A stretch of DNA of 64,000 bases, taken from positions 974,217 to 1,038,216 of the forward strand of contig NW_004775881.1 in NCBI RefSeq assembly GCF_000247815.1, in the 5' to 3' direction. The notes below the pieces were generated by a model. It made no database searches. It worked only from the letters and a program-made list of their open reading frames with translations, and was not told the DNA's origin. The translations under genes were made by a program, and so were the position numbers. Positions within the stretch are counted from its first letter, which is position 1; the number at the start of each line of letters is the position of its first letter. Origin of the DNA: Ficedula albicollis. Lineage: Eukaryota > Chordata > Aves > Passeriformes > Muscicapidae. Positions 30,763 through 45,410 of the stretch are shown here, in pieces.

Positions 30763-32911
30763 GAATAAATGCCCCTGATAAACCTAATGGCCTGCCTAGG
30801 CTGCAAACAAAATATTTAAAGAAAACAGGAAGCTCTTCCTACCTGTCTATGGGTTAAAAAAATTGTCTGTCACTGATCATGAGATCTGCTGCTTTAACAA
30901 GTAACAAAAGTTCTACAGCTCCTTTTTAGAGGTTTCTAAATGCATTATTTATAAGTTCCCTTACCCTCACAGAATTCTTTACAGCTGGAATTGTAGTATT
31001 AATTGAGCTTGGCTTTGCAGGCAGTGACTGAAATAGAAACAATAAAACTTACTAAAATGCTTTATGAACAAGCTGCTGTAAAATATCAGGCATCTACAGA
31101 GCATGCTTTGTTGTGAAATGCATGGCTTCTTGGAGATGACCTATATAACTTACAGTGTCTTCACTCAGAAATACTGAATCTTTCCAAACGCACACTGCAA
31201 AACATTCTCAAACCACAATCCAAAAATGTTACAATTTTGATATCTATCCCAAACACATATGTTCCATACTTTCACATCTCTAAAATGGAGTGAGATGATT
31301 CAGTAATACAACATTTAATAGCAAATGCTTTCAGCAATCTAACTACAGCTCTCTGGTTTGAGTTCAAGTCCCAAAATAATTTTTGGCAGGATGAAATATT
31401 GGGGGTGTGGGGAGAAAGAGAGGCAAGGAAACAGAAAAAGAAGAAAAAAGAGATAGATTTGTAAAACTGGAAGCTTAAGTAAACTATGTCTGCCTTTGAA
31501 TTTTCATCCATTATTTATTGAAAGTGAACATCTCCATTACATTTCAAAATGCCTTCATGAGAATTCAAATAAAATATTTTTAAATATTTGAATTCCTGGG
31601 AAAATTTTGAAAAAAAAAATAAATTGGTCCCAAACCATCATTAAGAAATGGCAGTTCTAGATAGCCCAATGGATTAAACAGGGCTCTGTGAGTTATGGTA
31701 CCCTGAAGAGTACTGAAGCCCATGCCAATACACATATTCTCTTTTGTTCCTGCATTCATGTTTTATGCAACCTTTTCAAATTATAGTATTTTCTTTCTCT
31801 GCACAAATAAAGGTAAATTCTTTCTTCAAATAAAAGTGTATGTGAAGCACTGTTAATCCAGAAATGTTCAACACTTGTTTTTGGTTTGTTCTTCTGAAGG
31901 AACATGAAGAACCCCCAACATTATTTACAGATAATAAGCATTGTCCAGTCCATTACTAAGTGAAGGAATAGTGATGTTACAAAGGTCAGAGAACACATAA
32001 CTGGATAAATATGGCTGAGTCAGAAGGGATGTTTGCATACAACAATCAAATAAAAATTGGCTGCAAATACTTCAGCTTTACAAATGTTAAGTTGCAATTA
32101 TTTTTGGTGTTTAAGAATATTAGAACAACAACTGAATTAAATTAATTTCAAGTAGGTTCTGAAAAAGTAGGTTCTGATGGTAACCACAAAAATTTCTCAA
32201 GAACTAGAGAAAATGATGTATGGTGTGACACTAGAAAAGGTTAAAGAGATTAAAATAGATACAGATACAATGAGCAATCATATCAGGCACTCTTTAACCT
32301 AAAGTAAAAAAAGATATTATACAGTTCAATGGACGAATGAAGTTGGTGGATGAAGTTTGGCCAATTTACATTTGAAATTAATCCAAATTCCCTTTTTTAA
32401 ACTGAACAAACTCTGTTTCAATCAGGCTTGTTTCTGTCACATGCTCTATTGGAAAATATTAAGCACTCCAGAAAAATCTATCTGTCTCTACCAACAGAGA
32501 CAACTCTATTTTTCTTTTTTTTCCTATTTTTTGCTTCAACTCTATTTTTCCCTGCCAATATACTCTTCAATAAATGTATAGTGTTGCAGTTCTAGAATTA
32601 GCTCTTACTTGGCACTGTGTCAAATACCTTTCTGAAACTGAAATACATGAATTCCATTGAATTTATGCATTGAGCTATCTTCTCAAAGAGTGTAGTGTTT
32701 GGGCACATGACATACCCTGAAATTCATGCACAATACTATTGCTTCTATGTGTCCTGATTTTTCTCCAGAGCTGATTCCATTCCAGTGGAGGTAACTGTTG
32801 GAGGGCTGGGTGAATCTTTGTATTTTCCCCTTCTTCACTCGGGAGACTTCTAGTGGAATACTTTTATCCTTTCCTTGGTTAAAAGCTGTCACAACACAGC
32901 TGGTCAGCTGG
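30763..32911. other. intergenic, nothing recognised
   Basis: About 2.1 kb of AT-rich non-coding DNA up to the ERV cluster. Confidence 0.5.
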
Positions 32912-33234
32912 TCTGTAGTCAAACAGATAAATCTGGCTGAAAACCCAATTCAGCTAGCCTAGTTCGTTATAGAAGTAAACAAGTTCTTGAGTAAAGCAAT
33001 GATTGGTTAGATTGAAACAGAAGACCTCTGCCAATCCCATTCTATCCTAAATGCAGACATATCATTAGACAGAGAGCTGGGCAGTGCGGAAATCTTAACC
33101 AATCATGTGCTCAGGCATGGGAACTTTGAACCCCATATAAAAAAGGAGCTTTCAACAATAAACTAGGCTGTTTGTTGCATGATCTCAGCATGTGTTTTTG
33201 TCGTGCCTGTCTCCAGCCATGACCCCTAATGCCA
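32912..33234 (+). mobile_element. 5' LTR of a betaretrovirus-like ERV
   Basis: The segment 33027-33234 is repeated with divergence at 41570-41772, bracketing gag-pro-pol remnants, which identifies the pair as LTRs of one element. CATATAAAAAAGG followed closely by CAATAAACTAGG gives promoter and polyadenylation signals. Just downstream, TGGCAAAACCCGATGTGAGG resembles a degenerate tRNA-Lys-type primer-binding site. The left end is uncertain. Confidence 0.65.
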
Positions 33235-33839
33235 TAAGTGGCAAAACCCGATGTGAGGACAGAGCCATTTCTGTATGCAGAGCAGGGGAGACAGAAGGCA
33301 TGCAGAGCCTAACCAAAAATGGCAAGAAGAGCAAAAAATCCAGATTCCTTTGTAAATAACCCTGAAAAAAGAAGAAAACCACCACTGAAAAATGGGTGGG
33401 TGGATCTCCCTGATGGAACATCCAGTTATGAAGCTGATTGACTGGGCTCCAGGATCACACCTACAGTCCCTCCTCCACAGGCCATGCCCACTTGCTGCTG
33501 CAATTCATGGGTGGCCTTGAGAATACGTCTCTGTGAATGCATGGATGTCAGGCTAACATCACACCCAGAAATGCACCAGAACCAAGAAATGCCAATGCCA
33601 CGATGCCAGGTCCCACTCCCACTCCCTGTCCTGGACCTGCTCCTGCCACAGCCCCATCGTGTATGCAGCCAAGGCTTGAGCAGCCCCAAGGAACCGTATA
33701 GCTGATGGATACACAAGACCCCCACAAAGGAAACCCAAGCTACTACCCTGCTGCCAGCCCGGCAGAAAAAGCTGCCACTCACTGCTGGCACCAGCTCCAA
33801 CTGCTCCGGTCAGATGACCTGGTTAGCTTTTGGAAGGAG

Positions 33840-34496
33840 GAAAAGTGAATGGCATTTGCAAGTGAGGATATAGAGGGAATTGAGCAAATTTCTGTGCCCA
33901 TGTCTTCACCATCGTCAGAAGATTAGCAGCAGGGGGAAATAATTGCAGCATTGCCAACAGTGAAGCATGAAATTAGTAAATACTACAATTAGCACAAGAT
34001 AATGCCAATGCAGACCTAAAAATGCTATAAACTCATTACCCAAAGATAATCCATCCTTGGAGGAAATATTTAATGCATGTGCTAAAGTTGGAGCTAGATC
34101 ATATAACACAGACATGTTAGCCAATTCTATTACAGCTGCTGTGAGACGAAGACCTCTTTGCTATAGTTTTGAACAACAAGGACACAAAAGGTGTCCTGTG
34201 CCCACAAATCCACCCCACCAGAGACTTTTCAAAGACAAAGGAGTATAAATGTAAACTGTAACCGATGTGGGAGGTCCAGTCATGCAACCAAACTGCGCAA
34301 ATCCAGATTTCATATTAATGAGCACTTTCTCAAGAACCAAGGAAATGAGAAACCAAGCACAAAAGGAAAACGCATGCATTTTCCCACCCTCTGGTGCAAG
34401 CCTGTGCAACCAACTCACAGCAAAGACAAAAAGATCAGTTAGAATGGATGTTTCCACCTCAATCCCAATAACTATAAGCTCATTAAATGTACATTA
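33840..34496 (+). pseudogene. gag remnant (capsid end and nucleocapsid), betaretrovirus-like
   Basis: Around 34057-34250 the frame reads through a capsid-end-like helix and into CYSFEQQGHKRC. This has the shape of a retroviral zinc knuckle (Cys-X2-Cys-X4-His-X4-Cys) with the second Cys replaced by Phe. A second knuckle-like motif, CNRCGRSSHATKL, lacks its last Cys and lies in another frame. Upstream, 33426-33840 is proline-rich but broken by stops. Gag is the structural polyprotein of the virus; this copy is dead from several stops and frame changes. Confidence 0.6.
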
Positions 34497-34680
34497 AGTC
34501 CCTCTCAAGGCCCAGGAACCCATCAGGAAATAATGGAGTACTCTGCTGATCGGGAAACCCAGTGCCACTTTACAAGGTACCTCGGAGTACCCAATTGTTA
34601 TAAACACCAACTTTACAAGACAAATACATGCCATGGTGATTTACCAAAATATGAGTATTGGCCCAATACCAATACTCAAC
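34497..34680 (+). pseudogene. protease-region remnant of the same ERV
   Basis: This short stretch lies between the nucleocapsid remnant and the inserted LTR material, where pro is expected. The translation is interrupted, and I see no intact Asp-Thr/Ser-Gly active site. The assignment rests mainly on position. Confidence 0.3.
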
Positions 34681-35893
34681 TGTGACGAACAAAAGACTCT
34701 AACAATATAAAGTTAGAAAGTGTATGTTTATTCAGCACTGGGCAGCAGCATAAGGTAATCCTCTAATACACACTGCAAAATCACAGGTGATCACAGAGTC
34801 TATTTATTGACAAAAGCTTCAAACAAATACATATTCATAATAACAGACCCTCCCATCCCCTGCTTCCTATGGTAATTACCTTGAATAGCTATTAAGCATA
34901 AGTAGCTGGCTTCTTGAATTAAGTCTGGGGTCGTTTTTGTGGGGAGGGGGTCTTAAAAGGAGGAAGTAAGGCTAGTCTTCCTCTCCCTGAACTCTCGACC
35001 TTTTCTATCAATGACAATACAAATGGTTTCTGGGGATATGTGACCGGTGGGACTTAGGGTTTGCCCCAAGCTGTCAAAACAAGCCTGGATAAGAAGTTCT
35101 GTAAGGAACAGCTTTTCCTGGTGCTTCAGGCAGATTTCAGCCACAGGGTACTGGGATACAAGCAAGCCTAGAATATAGGCTATTAGCTCTTTTGTGATCT
35201 TCGCTTGCAAACTACCTTCTTAGCCAGCAAAGAGAAAGAGACCAGGAAAGCTGCACAGAGGTTCCGCAGTCAACTTTATTTCTTCTACAAAGAGTCTGAG
35301 CAGCAGTCCGAATACATGAGGTATTAAAGGGTCTTTTATAGGGTGAGGGTGCCTTAGAAAATGAACCAATAATATCAAGGAGTGAAAAGCTAACCAACTA
35401 CTTAAAGGTTTTAGGTAAAAAGTGACCATCACCCAAGGAATCAAAAAAAGGACCAATTAACTCACAAAGAGATGAAGCAGGGGTCTGCAAGAGGGGGGTA
35501 AGATATTTCTGGCATTAGTTATTCCAAGGAAGCAATTTTTTATCTAAGGGATGATTTTCCAGGCAGGCACTTTCAGGGTTTCTGCTTCTTCCACAAGGAT
35601 AGTTCAATTTTTCAAATAATAGATTTCTGGTTGCATTGTCCATGTTTCTTTGGGTCCACTTACTAGTTTCATCTTTTCCCATTGTAAGCACAGCTGAGCA
35701 AACATAAGATGACATGCAATCAATTATTTAAGTTTCAGATAACTATCTCAAGCCTGGTTTTCTTCTAACTTTTAATTATTTTCAGCAAGGCCCATCTATC
35801 CATTTGCTTTTAAATTAATTCTAGTAAATAACTAACTTTTAAATAAATCCTAATTTTTCTAAGATTAGTATTTCACTATCATCTCTGCCAACA
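34681..35893 (-). mobile_element. LTR material inserted between pro and pol, minus strand
   Basis: The minus-strand sequence from 35893 begins TGTTGGCAGAGATG and the other end is TTTTGTTCGTCACA at 34681, so the segment is bounded TG...CA. Two polyadenylation-type motifs occur: AGAAATAAAGTTGACTG near 35275 and GAATAAACATACAC near 34728. It may therefore be two nested LTRs, or an LTR plus internal sequence. I found no convincing target duplication. The betaretroviral pol sequence resumes beyond it. Confidence 0.5.
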
Positions 35894-36179
35894 CTTGGCC
35901 TACCTCCTAGCCCACCATATCTGTGGGATCTGCTGTTGTTGGTCTCCGAAGGAACACACAAAGTTGCTTGAGTAGCAAACCTGTGTTGGTTAAAAATCTA
36001 GAAGGTCAAAGAGCTACAATTCAGCCATATATATCACTGCTGCACCACTCAACCTGTGGGGGAGAGATGTACTATCAGCATGGGCAGATAGGGTAGGTAC
36101 GTGGGTAGGGACAGATTTTTAACAGGGACCACTGTATTAGAGGGCATTAGCTTTAAAATGGCTTCACTACTCAGCCTGT

Positions 36180-36950
36180 GTGGGTACCACAGTAGTCCCT
36201 TGAGAAAGAGAAACTGGACACCCTAAAATCCCTATTACAAAAACTACTAGCTCAGGGGCACATAGAACCATCCATGAGCTCTTGGAACACCCCAGTATTT
36301 GTTATAAAAGAGAAATCTTTTAAATGGAGATTACTCCATAACTTGAGAAAAATCAATGCTGTAATGAAAAGCATGGGCGCTTTGCAACCTGGTGTGCCAT
36401 CTCCTACCATAATACCTATCACCTAGGATATTCTAATTGTAGGCTTAAAGAACTGTTTTTTCACTATTCCATTACACCCAAATGATGCCCCAAAGTTTGC
36501 TTTCACAGTGTCCATTAATACTGCAGCATTTTTTCACTATTCCATTACACCCAAATGATGTCCCAAAGTTTGCTTTCACAGTGTCCTCCATTAATACTGC
36601 AGCACCCAGCAGAGCATTATCAATAGAGTTTACCAAAAGGTATGAAAAACAGCCCCAAAATTTGTCAGTGGTACATTGCACAGGCACTCTCATACATGAG
36701 AAAACAATTTCCAGGGGCATACTATTATCACTATATGGACAATATTTTAATACCAACCCCAACCAAAAAGGGCCTTTCACAGATTCAGCCAATCCTGTTA
36801 CAAGTATTGAAAACATTTGGGCTGCAGGTAGAACTAGAAAAAGTGCAGCAGCAGCCACCATAGAAATACTTAAGAATCAAAATAATGGATCAAACTATAC
36901 AGCCACAAATGATTCAACTTTCAACCAAAATTCAAATTCCAGATAATGCA
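36180..36950 (+). pseudogene. pol remnant: reverse transcriptase, betaretrovirus-like
   Basis: The translation near 36200-36420 contains [20 protein letters not shown] and [14 protein letters not shown], the fingers and palm signatures of betaretrovirus-type reverse transcriptase. [15 protein letters not shown] segment follows. Further on, near 36700-36750, the catalytic box reads YMDN instead of the usual Y-X-D-D, so one metal-binding Asp is gone. A 73-75 bp duplication at about 36457-36604 and frame changes also break the gene. It would have copied viral RNA into DNA; this copy cannot. Confidence 0.75.
36457..36605. repeat. about 74-bp tandem duplication inside pol remnant
   Basis: Two copies of TTTTTCACTATTCCATTACA through ATTAATACTGCAGCA. 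They differ by a C/T change (GATGCCCC versus GATGTCCC) and a 3-nt CTC insertion in the second. Confidence 0.9.
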
Positions 36951-37224
36951 CGAAAATTATTGGGTACCATCAATTAGATTCAAACCTATCTAGGATTAAC
37001 CAACTCTCAATTAACACCCTAATTTAAGCTCCTAAAAAGTGATCCTGAGTTAACTTCCCCCAGAAAATTAACCCCAGAAGCAAAAGCCAATATCAAAAAA
37101 GGCTATCACAAACAGACAAGTTCACCAGATATGGCCAGAGGTGTATATCACTGTATTTATTCTCATTGTTAATTTTTACCCTACAGGTATTATTGGACAG
37201 TGAAATACTCACTAGCATGACCCT

Positions 37225-37936
37225 TTGTACATTCTAGAATAGATGTTTCTACCTCATCAACCTAAAAAGATGGCACCTACTGTCGTTGAACTAATTGCAC
37301 AATTAATTATCAAATGCCGTCAGATGTGTTTACAATTAAATGCTCGAGATCCTTCAAAAATCATTATACTTGTGACACAAGAACATCTTGAATGGTGCTT
37401 TGCCAATAGCACAGCTTTACAAAGCACCTTGCAAAATTTCTCAGGGCAAGTTACTTACCACCTACCAAGCCATAAATTACAGCAGTTAAGTAAAGAAACT
37501 TCACTACCTCTAAAACCTCTGAACAGCCACAGATCCTAAAGAGTGCTACAGTATTTATCAATGGTTTTGGAAAAACAAGAAAAGCCATTGTAATGTAAGG
37601 AAAGAAATATGGATGGAAAATTTTGGAAGGTTGTGAGATCACCTCAGTTAGTAGAGCTACATGCTATGGCTTTCCAATATTTATAGCTATGGCTTTTCAA
37701 TATTTTCCCCATATTCCTCTAAATGTTGTGACTAACTCAGTCTATGTAGCTGATATTACTCAGAGATTAAACCAGGCACAATTAAGAAAAATTAACAATG
37801 CACCACTATTTGACTCACTAAAAGTTCTGTGCCGTACTATCCAAGTCAGAACTTCCCCTTATTACGTCTTACATATCAGAAGTCATACAAATTTACCAGG
37901 TTTCATTGCAAAGGGCAATGCTCAAGCAGACTAGCT
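37225..37936 (+). pseudogene. pol remnant: connection and RNase H region
   Basis: FLPHQPKK at the start of the first frame is the connection-domain motif of betaretroviral polymerases, followed by VVELIAQLI. After frame changes, 37623-37934 contains VTNSVYVADI and, near its end, VLHIRSHTNLPGF...GNAQAD. These are the catalytic-Asp and His-loop regions of RNase H, with the degradative Asp context altered. The reading stops at 37935, just where the integrase would begin. No integrase or plus-strand env follows. Confidence 0.7.
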
Positions 37937-38132
37937 AGCTAGCCCTGCTTGGACAGCACCACAACCAGACATGGTAAAAATCGTATAAAATTATAACATG
38001 TAGACATGTTATAAAATTTCATGGGTTAGTAAAATTAGTATAAAATTGTAAATGTGTTAGTAACAGGCACGCCTTAAAGTAATTGTCGGCGTTCAACGAA
38101 CATAATGTTAACCATTTCTAAACACTTTTTAA

Positions 38133-40240
<2,108 letters not shown>

Positions 40241-41569
40241 TCTTCTTTAAAAATGATCATCCCCACCCCATCAAAAATCAGCCTGCAAGTCTGTAAAGGG
40301 AAGCATATCATCACCTCCAAAAACGCTATCAATGAGTGTGGAAACCATGGCAGAATTAATCCCCCTGTCCGCAACCGCTTTAACAATTGCCTGCACGTCT
40401 TTCGGATCTACCAGCGAGTAGGTTCTTTGATTTCCGCCTACCCCCCCAACTCGAACCGGGAACACCGGTGTGGCTGACGGAGCCCACTCCGTGCAAGCTA
40501 TTTTTATTTTCCACCAGTCTGTAAGTAGGACAGCAAATGGCGTTTATTGAAGGGTCACAAGGGTTTTTATAGCTTGGGCAGTCAGTGTCATTTTTTTCTG
40601 CTCACGTCCAGCTGGGTGCGGCCTGGTAGCCTGAACGGCTGGTGAGGGTAATGCTTTGTGTCTGCCTGTCCTCCCATTCTTGTTTAAAAATGATCATCCC
40701 CACCCCATCAAAAATCAGCCTGCAAGTCTGTAAAGGGAAGCATATCATCACCTCCAAAAACGCTATCAATGAGTGTGGAAACCATGGCAGAATTAATCCC
40801 CCTGTCCGCAACCGCTTTAACAATTGCCTGCACGTCTTTCGGATCTACCAGCGAGTAGGTTCTTTGATTTCCGCCTACCCCCCCAACTCGAACCGGGAAC
40901 ACCGGTGTGGCTGACGGAGCCCACTCCGTGCAAGCTATTTTTATTTTCCACCAGTCTGTAAGTAGGACAGCAAATGGCGTTTATTGAAGGGTCACAAGGG
41001 TTTTTATAGCTTGGGCAGTCAGTGTCATTTTTTTCTGCTCACGTCCAGCTGGGTGCGGCCTGGTAGGGAGCAAAGGTCTGACTGCGAGGGGGGAAGGGGT
41101 CCTCACTGACCGTACAGCTATATCTTCCGCACGCATATCACTAACTCACCACGTAAAGGGAAGCATATCATCACCTCCAAAAACACTATAAATGAGTGTG
41201 GAAACCATGGCAGAATGAATCCCCCTGTCCGCAACCGCTTTAACAATTGCCTGCACGTCTTTTGGATGTACCAGCGAGTAGGTTCTTTGATTTCCGCCTA
41301 CCGCCCCCAACTCAAACCGGGAACACCGGTGTGGCTGACGGAGCCCACTCCGTGCAAGCTATTTTTATTTTCCACCAGTCTGTAAGTAGGACAGCAAATG
41401 GCGTTTATTGAAGGGTCACAAGGGTTTTGGGCAGTCAGTGTCATTTTTTTCTGCTCACGTCCAGCTGGGTGCGGCCTGGTAGGGAGCAAAGGTCTGACTG
41501 CGAGGGGGGAAGGGGTCCTCACTGACCGTACAGCTATATCTTCCGCACGCATATCACTAACTCACCACA

Positions 41570-41772
41570 CCTCTGCCAATCCCATTCTATCCTAAATGCA
41601 GACACAATATTAGCCAGAGAGGTGGGCAGTGCATAAATCTTAAGTAACCATGTGCTCAGGCACAGGAATTTTGAACCCATTAAAAGGAACTTTCAACAAT
41701 AAACTAGGCTGTTTGTTGCATGATCTCAGCATGTGTTTTTGTCATGCCTGTCTCCAACCATGACTCTAATGT
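41570..41772 (+). mobile_element. 3' LTR (5'-truncated) of the betaretrovirus-like ERV
   Basis: It aligns with 33027-33234 from ACCTCTGCCAATCCC to CCATGAC...CTAATG, with substitutions and small indels. Its TATA region is altered (CCCATTAAAAGG rather than CCCATATAAAAAAGG). It begins abruptly at the terminus of the minus-strand element, so its U3 start is lost. Confidence 0.75.
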
Positions 41773-43133
41773 AATAAAAAGCCACGCCATTTCATGCCAC
41801 ACCATACCATGCTGTTGGGCAAGCTAACGCTGCACTTACATACTCTTTTTCAGCCTTAGGACAAGGATTGTTATTTCCCCCCTATTTGAGCACATTGTCT
41901 TCACCTTAGGTGTGCTCTCTTTTCCTTCCCTGCCCTTACTATTACCTTTGTCCTGTCATTAATCCCATGATCATCATTATCAGTATCTTTAGTGCAAATT
42001 AAGGTTAAAAATGCCTTCACTTTAGCTAGAAGACAGGGATTATTTTTAACCCCTACCTCAATTATCAGGGTTCCTACTTCTTTCTTTTTATAAGCAAAAA
42101 GACTTTAGCAGTTTGCAGCAATATTCTTAAGTCTGTTCACTGACTTTTTGCAATTGTTACACTTTGTCCTCTTTTAAACTTAAGCACTTCTTACTGGGCA
42201 ATCCATACCCCACAGGGTTTTTTTGCCCTGAATAATCTTTGCTATCCAGACAGTTCCAGCTAATGTCCACATTTTTGGCTTGATACAATTCTAAACCTCT
42301 CCAGCATTTAGACTGCTGTGTCCCAATGCCTCCACCTCTATATTTATGGGTTTGTTCTTTGAAGTCAGTAATCCTAGAATTTAGCTTATGCGGCACAGTA
42401 GGGAATACGATCAAAGCCTTCTTGGGTAGCGTAGCTGTGTCAGTGTGATGTTCCACTTGAGCCAGTGAACTTTGAGTCTGTTAGCTGGAGCAAAGAATGT
42501 GGCAGTACAGCTTTAGATATTCAAATCAGCCCATTCAGAAGTAATTTGGTTCTCTTTGCTGGATAGACAATGTCATGCAGACTTAATTCTTAGTTACAGA
42601 CCTATTTCTTCCTTTCTTTGCAACAGGTTTTTTTTAATCTTTATTTTAACAAAAGTGAGTTTTGGTTGCAGATACAAGCTTGTTTTCTCCAGTAAAGTTT
42701 TCTATAGCAGGCTAATTTTTTACGAAAATAAAAATGAATACAAATCATCATTTGTCAATAACTCTGTGAATAAGTGCGTTAGCTCTATATAATTAGCAGT
42801 ATCTGTTTACCAGCCATATATATATATTACTACAGAAAACACCCGAGCAGTACAGTTAAAGAAAATCCTACGTGTACACATATACCTGTGCCTAAGCCAC
42901 CCTTAGAGGCTACAGCAGGCTCTGTAACTACTCTGTTCTACCTGGACAGCATGCATTTTGTTTAAATTGAGTAATTACAGTTCAAACTCATCTCACCTCC
43001 TCACCTGATTTTTCTCTTCCATGTAACCCAACCAGGCTTGAGAAATCATGTGTCTTCTCTGACCTTCTCCACACTGTCTTCCCCAGTTCTTTCCCTCTTC
43101 TTGTCTGACCAGCAAAACTCTGCTGAAGTTCAT
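41773..43133. other. intergenic, nothing recognised
   Basis: About 1.4 kb of non-coding DNA with a short ATATAT run near 42815. It may hold older ERV debris, but I cannot support a call. Confidence 0.45.
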
Positions 43134-43186
43134 TGTCATGGTTTAGGAATGATGTTCTCCAATTTACCTCTCTCACACTTCTGCTT

Positions 43187-43340
43187 GCTCCCCCTCTCCA
43201 CCCTCACTCCTCTTTAGGGAAGGAGAGAATTGGAGGAACTAAAGGCAAAAATCACAGGTCGTGCTCCCCCTCTCCACCCTCACTCCTCTTTAGGGAAGGA
43301 GAGAAGAATTGGAGGAACTAAAGGCAAAAATCACAAGTCA
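43187..43340. repeat. 76-bp tandem duplication
   Basis: Copies start at 43187 and 43263 (GCTCCCCCTCTCCACCCTC). The second has a 3-nt GAA insertion. Confidence 0.93.
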
Positions 43341-43506
43341 AGACAAGAACAATTTACTGGAAAGAGCAATAAGACAAGAAAATGAACAGTAACAGTAACA
43401 CTACTAACAACAAAGGGTATAAGAAAAGAAACTACTCACATAGAAAAAAAAGCACCTGAAATAGAAAATAATGGATTGCTCCCCACAAATGGAAGAGTCA
43501 CATTGC

Positions 43507-43988
43507 ATATTGCAGCTGGTTTAAAAGCTGCAGTCTGAAACCCAACCAGCCTGTAAGCAGGCAGGCACCTCAGTGAGTAATGACAGGATAGATTTAAACA
43601 AATACAGAGAATCCCAGCCAACCTATTGGACCCTAAGTGCAGATATATCATTGGCCAAGGAAATGAGTGACTGAGACCGTAATCAATCACATGTGTGTGC
43701 CCAGGAAATTCAAACTCTCTATTAACAAATACAGAGAATCCCAGCCAACCTATTGGACCCTAAGTGCAGATATATTGCAGCTGGTTTAAAAGCTGCAGTC
43801 TGAAACCCAACCAGCCTGTAAGCAGGCAGGCACCTCAGTGAGTAATGACAGGATAGATTTAAACAAATACAGAGAATCCCAGCCAACCTATTGGACCCTA
43901 AGTGCAGATATATCATTGGCCAAGGAAATGAGTGACTGAGACTGTAATCAATCACATGTGTGTGCCCAGGAAATTCAAACTCTCTATT
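43507..43988. repeat. duplication with block order X-B-Y-B-X-B-Y
   Basis: Two 217-bp copies (43507-43723 and 43772-43988) with about one mismatch flank a 48-bp spacer (43724-43771). The spacer copies the internal block AACAAATACAGAGAATCCC...GCAGAT present in each long copy. The topology is the same as at 21800-22278. Confidence 0.93.
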
Positions 43989-44757
43989 TAAGGAGAGGTC
44001 ACAAGAATTAAGTGCTTAGTCTTTGTCACATGAAAAACAGTGTTGTGTTGTTTGTCTCTGACCTGGCACCAGTCAACATTACATGGAAGGAACTCCTGTT
44101 CCCCAGAAGAGAGTTCCCTTTCTTCCCTTTCCCTGCCCCCAGCAATGACATCAGGTGGTATATAATAGCCCATGGTCCCTCCTGGCTGCTGCCAAAGTTA
44201 GCCTTGTCCTGGCTAGAACCAGAATAGTCATCTAGACTGCAAGGTCCTGAAGCCCCAAATTTTCATCACTATCCTTGACAGACTCCAGCAGATAGTTTCT
44301 TTTGCAATGAAACTGTAGATGAGCAAAGAAGCTTTTTTGTTCCTCAGAGATTATTTCTGTGTCAGGTCTTTAACATGTAATTCTGTCCCTAGCAGGCACT
44401 ACAACATTATTTTCTGAAACAGCTGAGCTGCCAAGTACTCAGTTCTTTTTAACAGGGAATCCTCACTAACAGAGATATACTCTTATGTATCTTTGCTCTT
44501 CCTTTCAACTGCAGTTTATCCCGTCTTCTCTATCATAAACCTTCATCTCTCCATTGCTGAGACTCACAACATCTCTGCTAAGAGAGCCACCAAGTAAACA
44601 AATACATATATACATTTCAAAAGAATGTGATCAGTAGTTACTAGAAAGATTCTGCTCAGATTCATAATTAATTTCTCTCTTAGGAAAAATACTCCCAAAT
44701 CTGTCTTTTCATGATTTATTTTAGGCAGGTTTTTTGTAAACTAAAAAGCTCAGTGAG

Positions 44758-45410
44758 TGTCAGGTTTGATGGTGTTGTTTCAGTCCCCACCATTGCCATA
44801 ACATGTGGAGGCTGATAAGCTTGCCACAGCTCTGCTGTGGAGGGATGTCCCTTGAATGGGCCATAGAGGCCAATAAACTTACTTCAACCCTCCTCTGGAG
44901 AGATACCCCTTAGATGAGCACATCCACCCATGCCATGGTGAGCTATCCCAAGGGCTTAAGCTATCCCACCATGCTTTGGTGCCCATGTTGATTTTTTGTA
45001 ACCCATCGGTCTTTCCCCCTTTGGTACCACCCTTGCTTTCCCCATTAAAAACCTCAGTTTTTCCCCAGTTTACCCAGGGAGCCATTGCCCCTGGCCGCCT
45101 TCACAGAGCTGCTGACAGTAAAGGCTACCTCTGTGAAACTGCTATATGACACTTCTGTCTCTCTGTCCCTGAGTCGGCCTGAGATAACCTCACAAGCAGA
45201 GCTGAAATCACAGGGCTGAAATTCACTGATAAGACCTGATTGCTTGCAGGCGCAGGCTGCCTCCTGCCCCCTTGCTGAAGTTACCCAGCAGCCAAAGAAG
45301 TGCTGGTGAGCTTCCCAGATGGTTGTCCCTAGCGAGACATCTCTCTAGGAAAGTCACGGCATTCTGGGTCAGACCATCCTGGACCTCTGGCCGAGATAAT
45401 ACGGCATCCT
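44758..45410 (+). mobile_element. possible ERV LTR, plus strand
   Basis: It starts TGTCAGGTTTGATGG. Promoter- and R-U5-like sequence includes CCATTAAAAACCTCAG near 45043 and a pyrimidine-rich tail. The segment is locally GC-richer than its surroundings. The 3' end (ACGGCA near 45408) is a guess, and no target duplication was found. Confidence 0.4.

Larger units (their letters stand above)
43134..44230 (+). mobile_element. probable ERV LTR, plus strand, internally duplicated
   Basis: It starts TGTCATGGTTTAGGAATG, an LTR-like TG terminus. A TATTTAAGGAGAGG TATA-like box lies near 43985, followed by a U5-like stretch. The length is inflated by two duplications (43187-43340 and 43507-43988). The 3' end is approximate, and only a weak TCAT match could be a target duplication. 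Confidence 0.5.
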
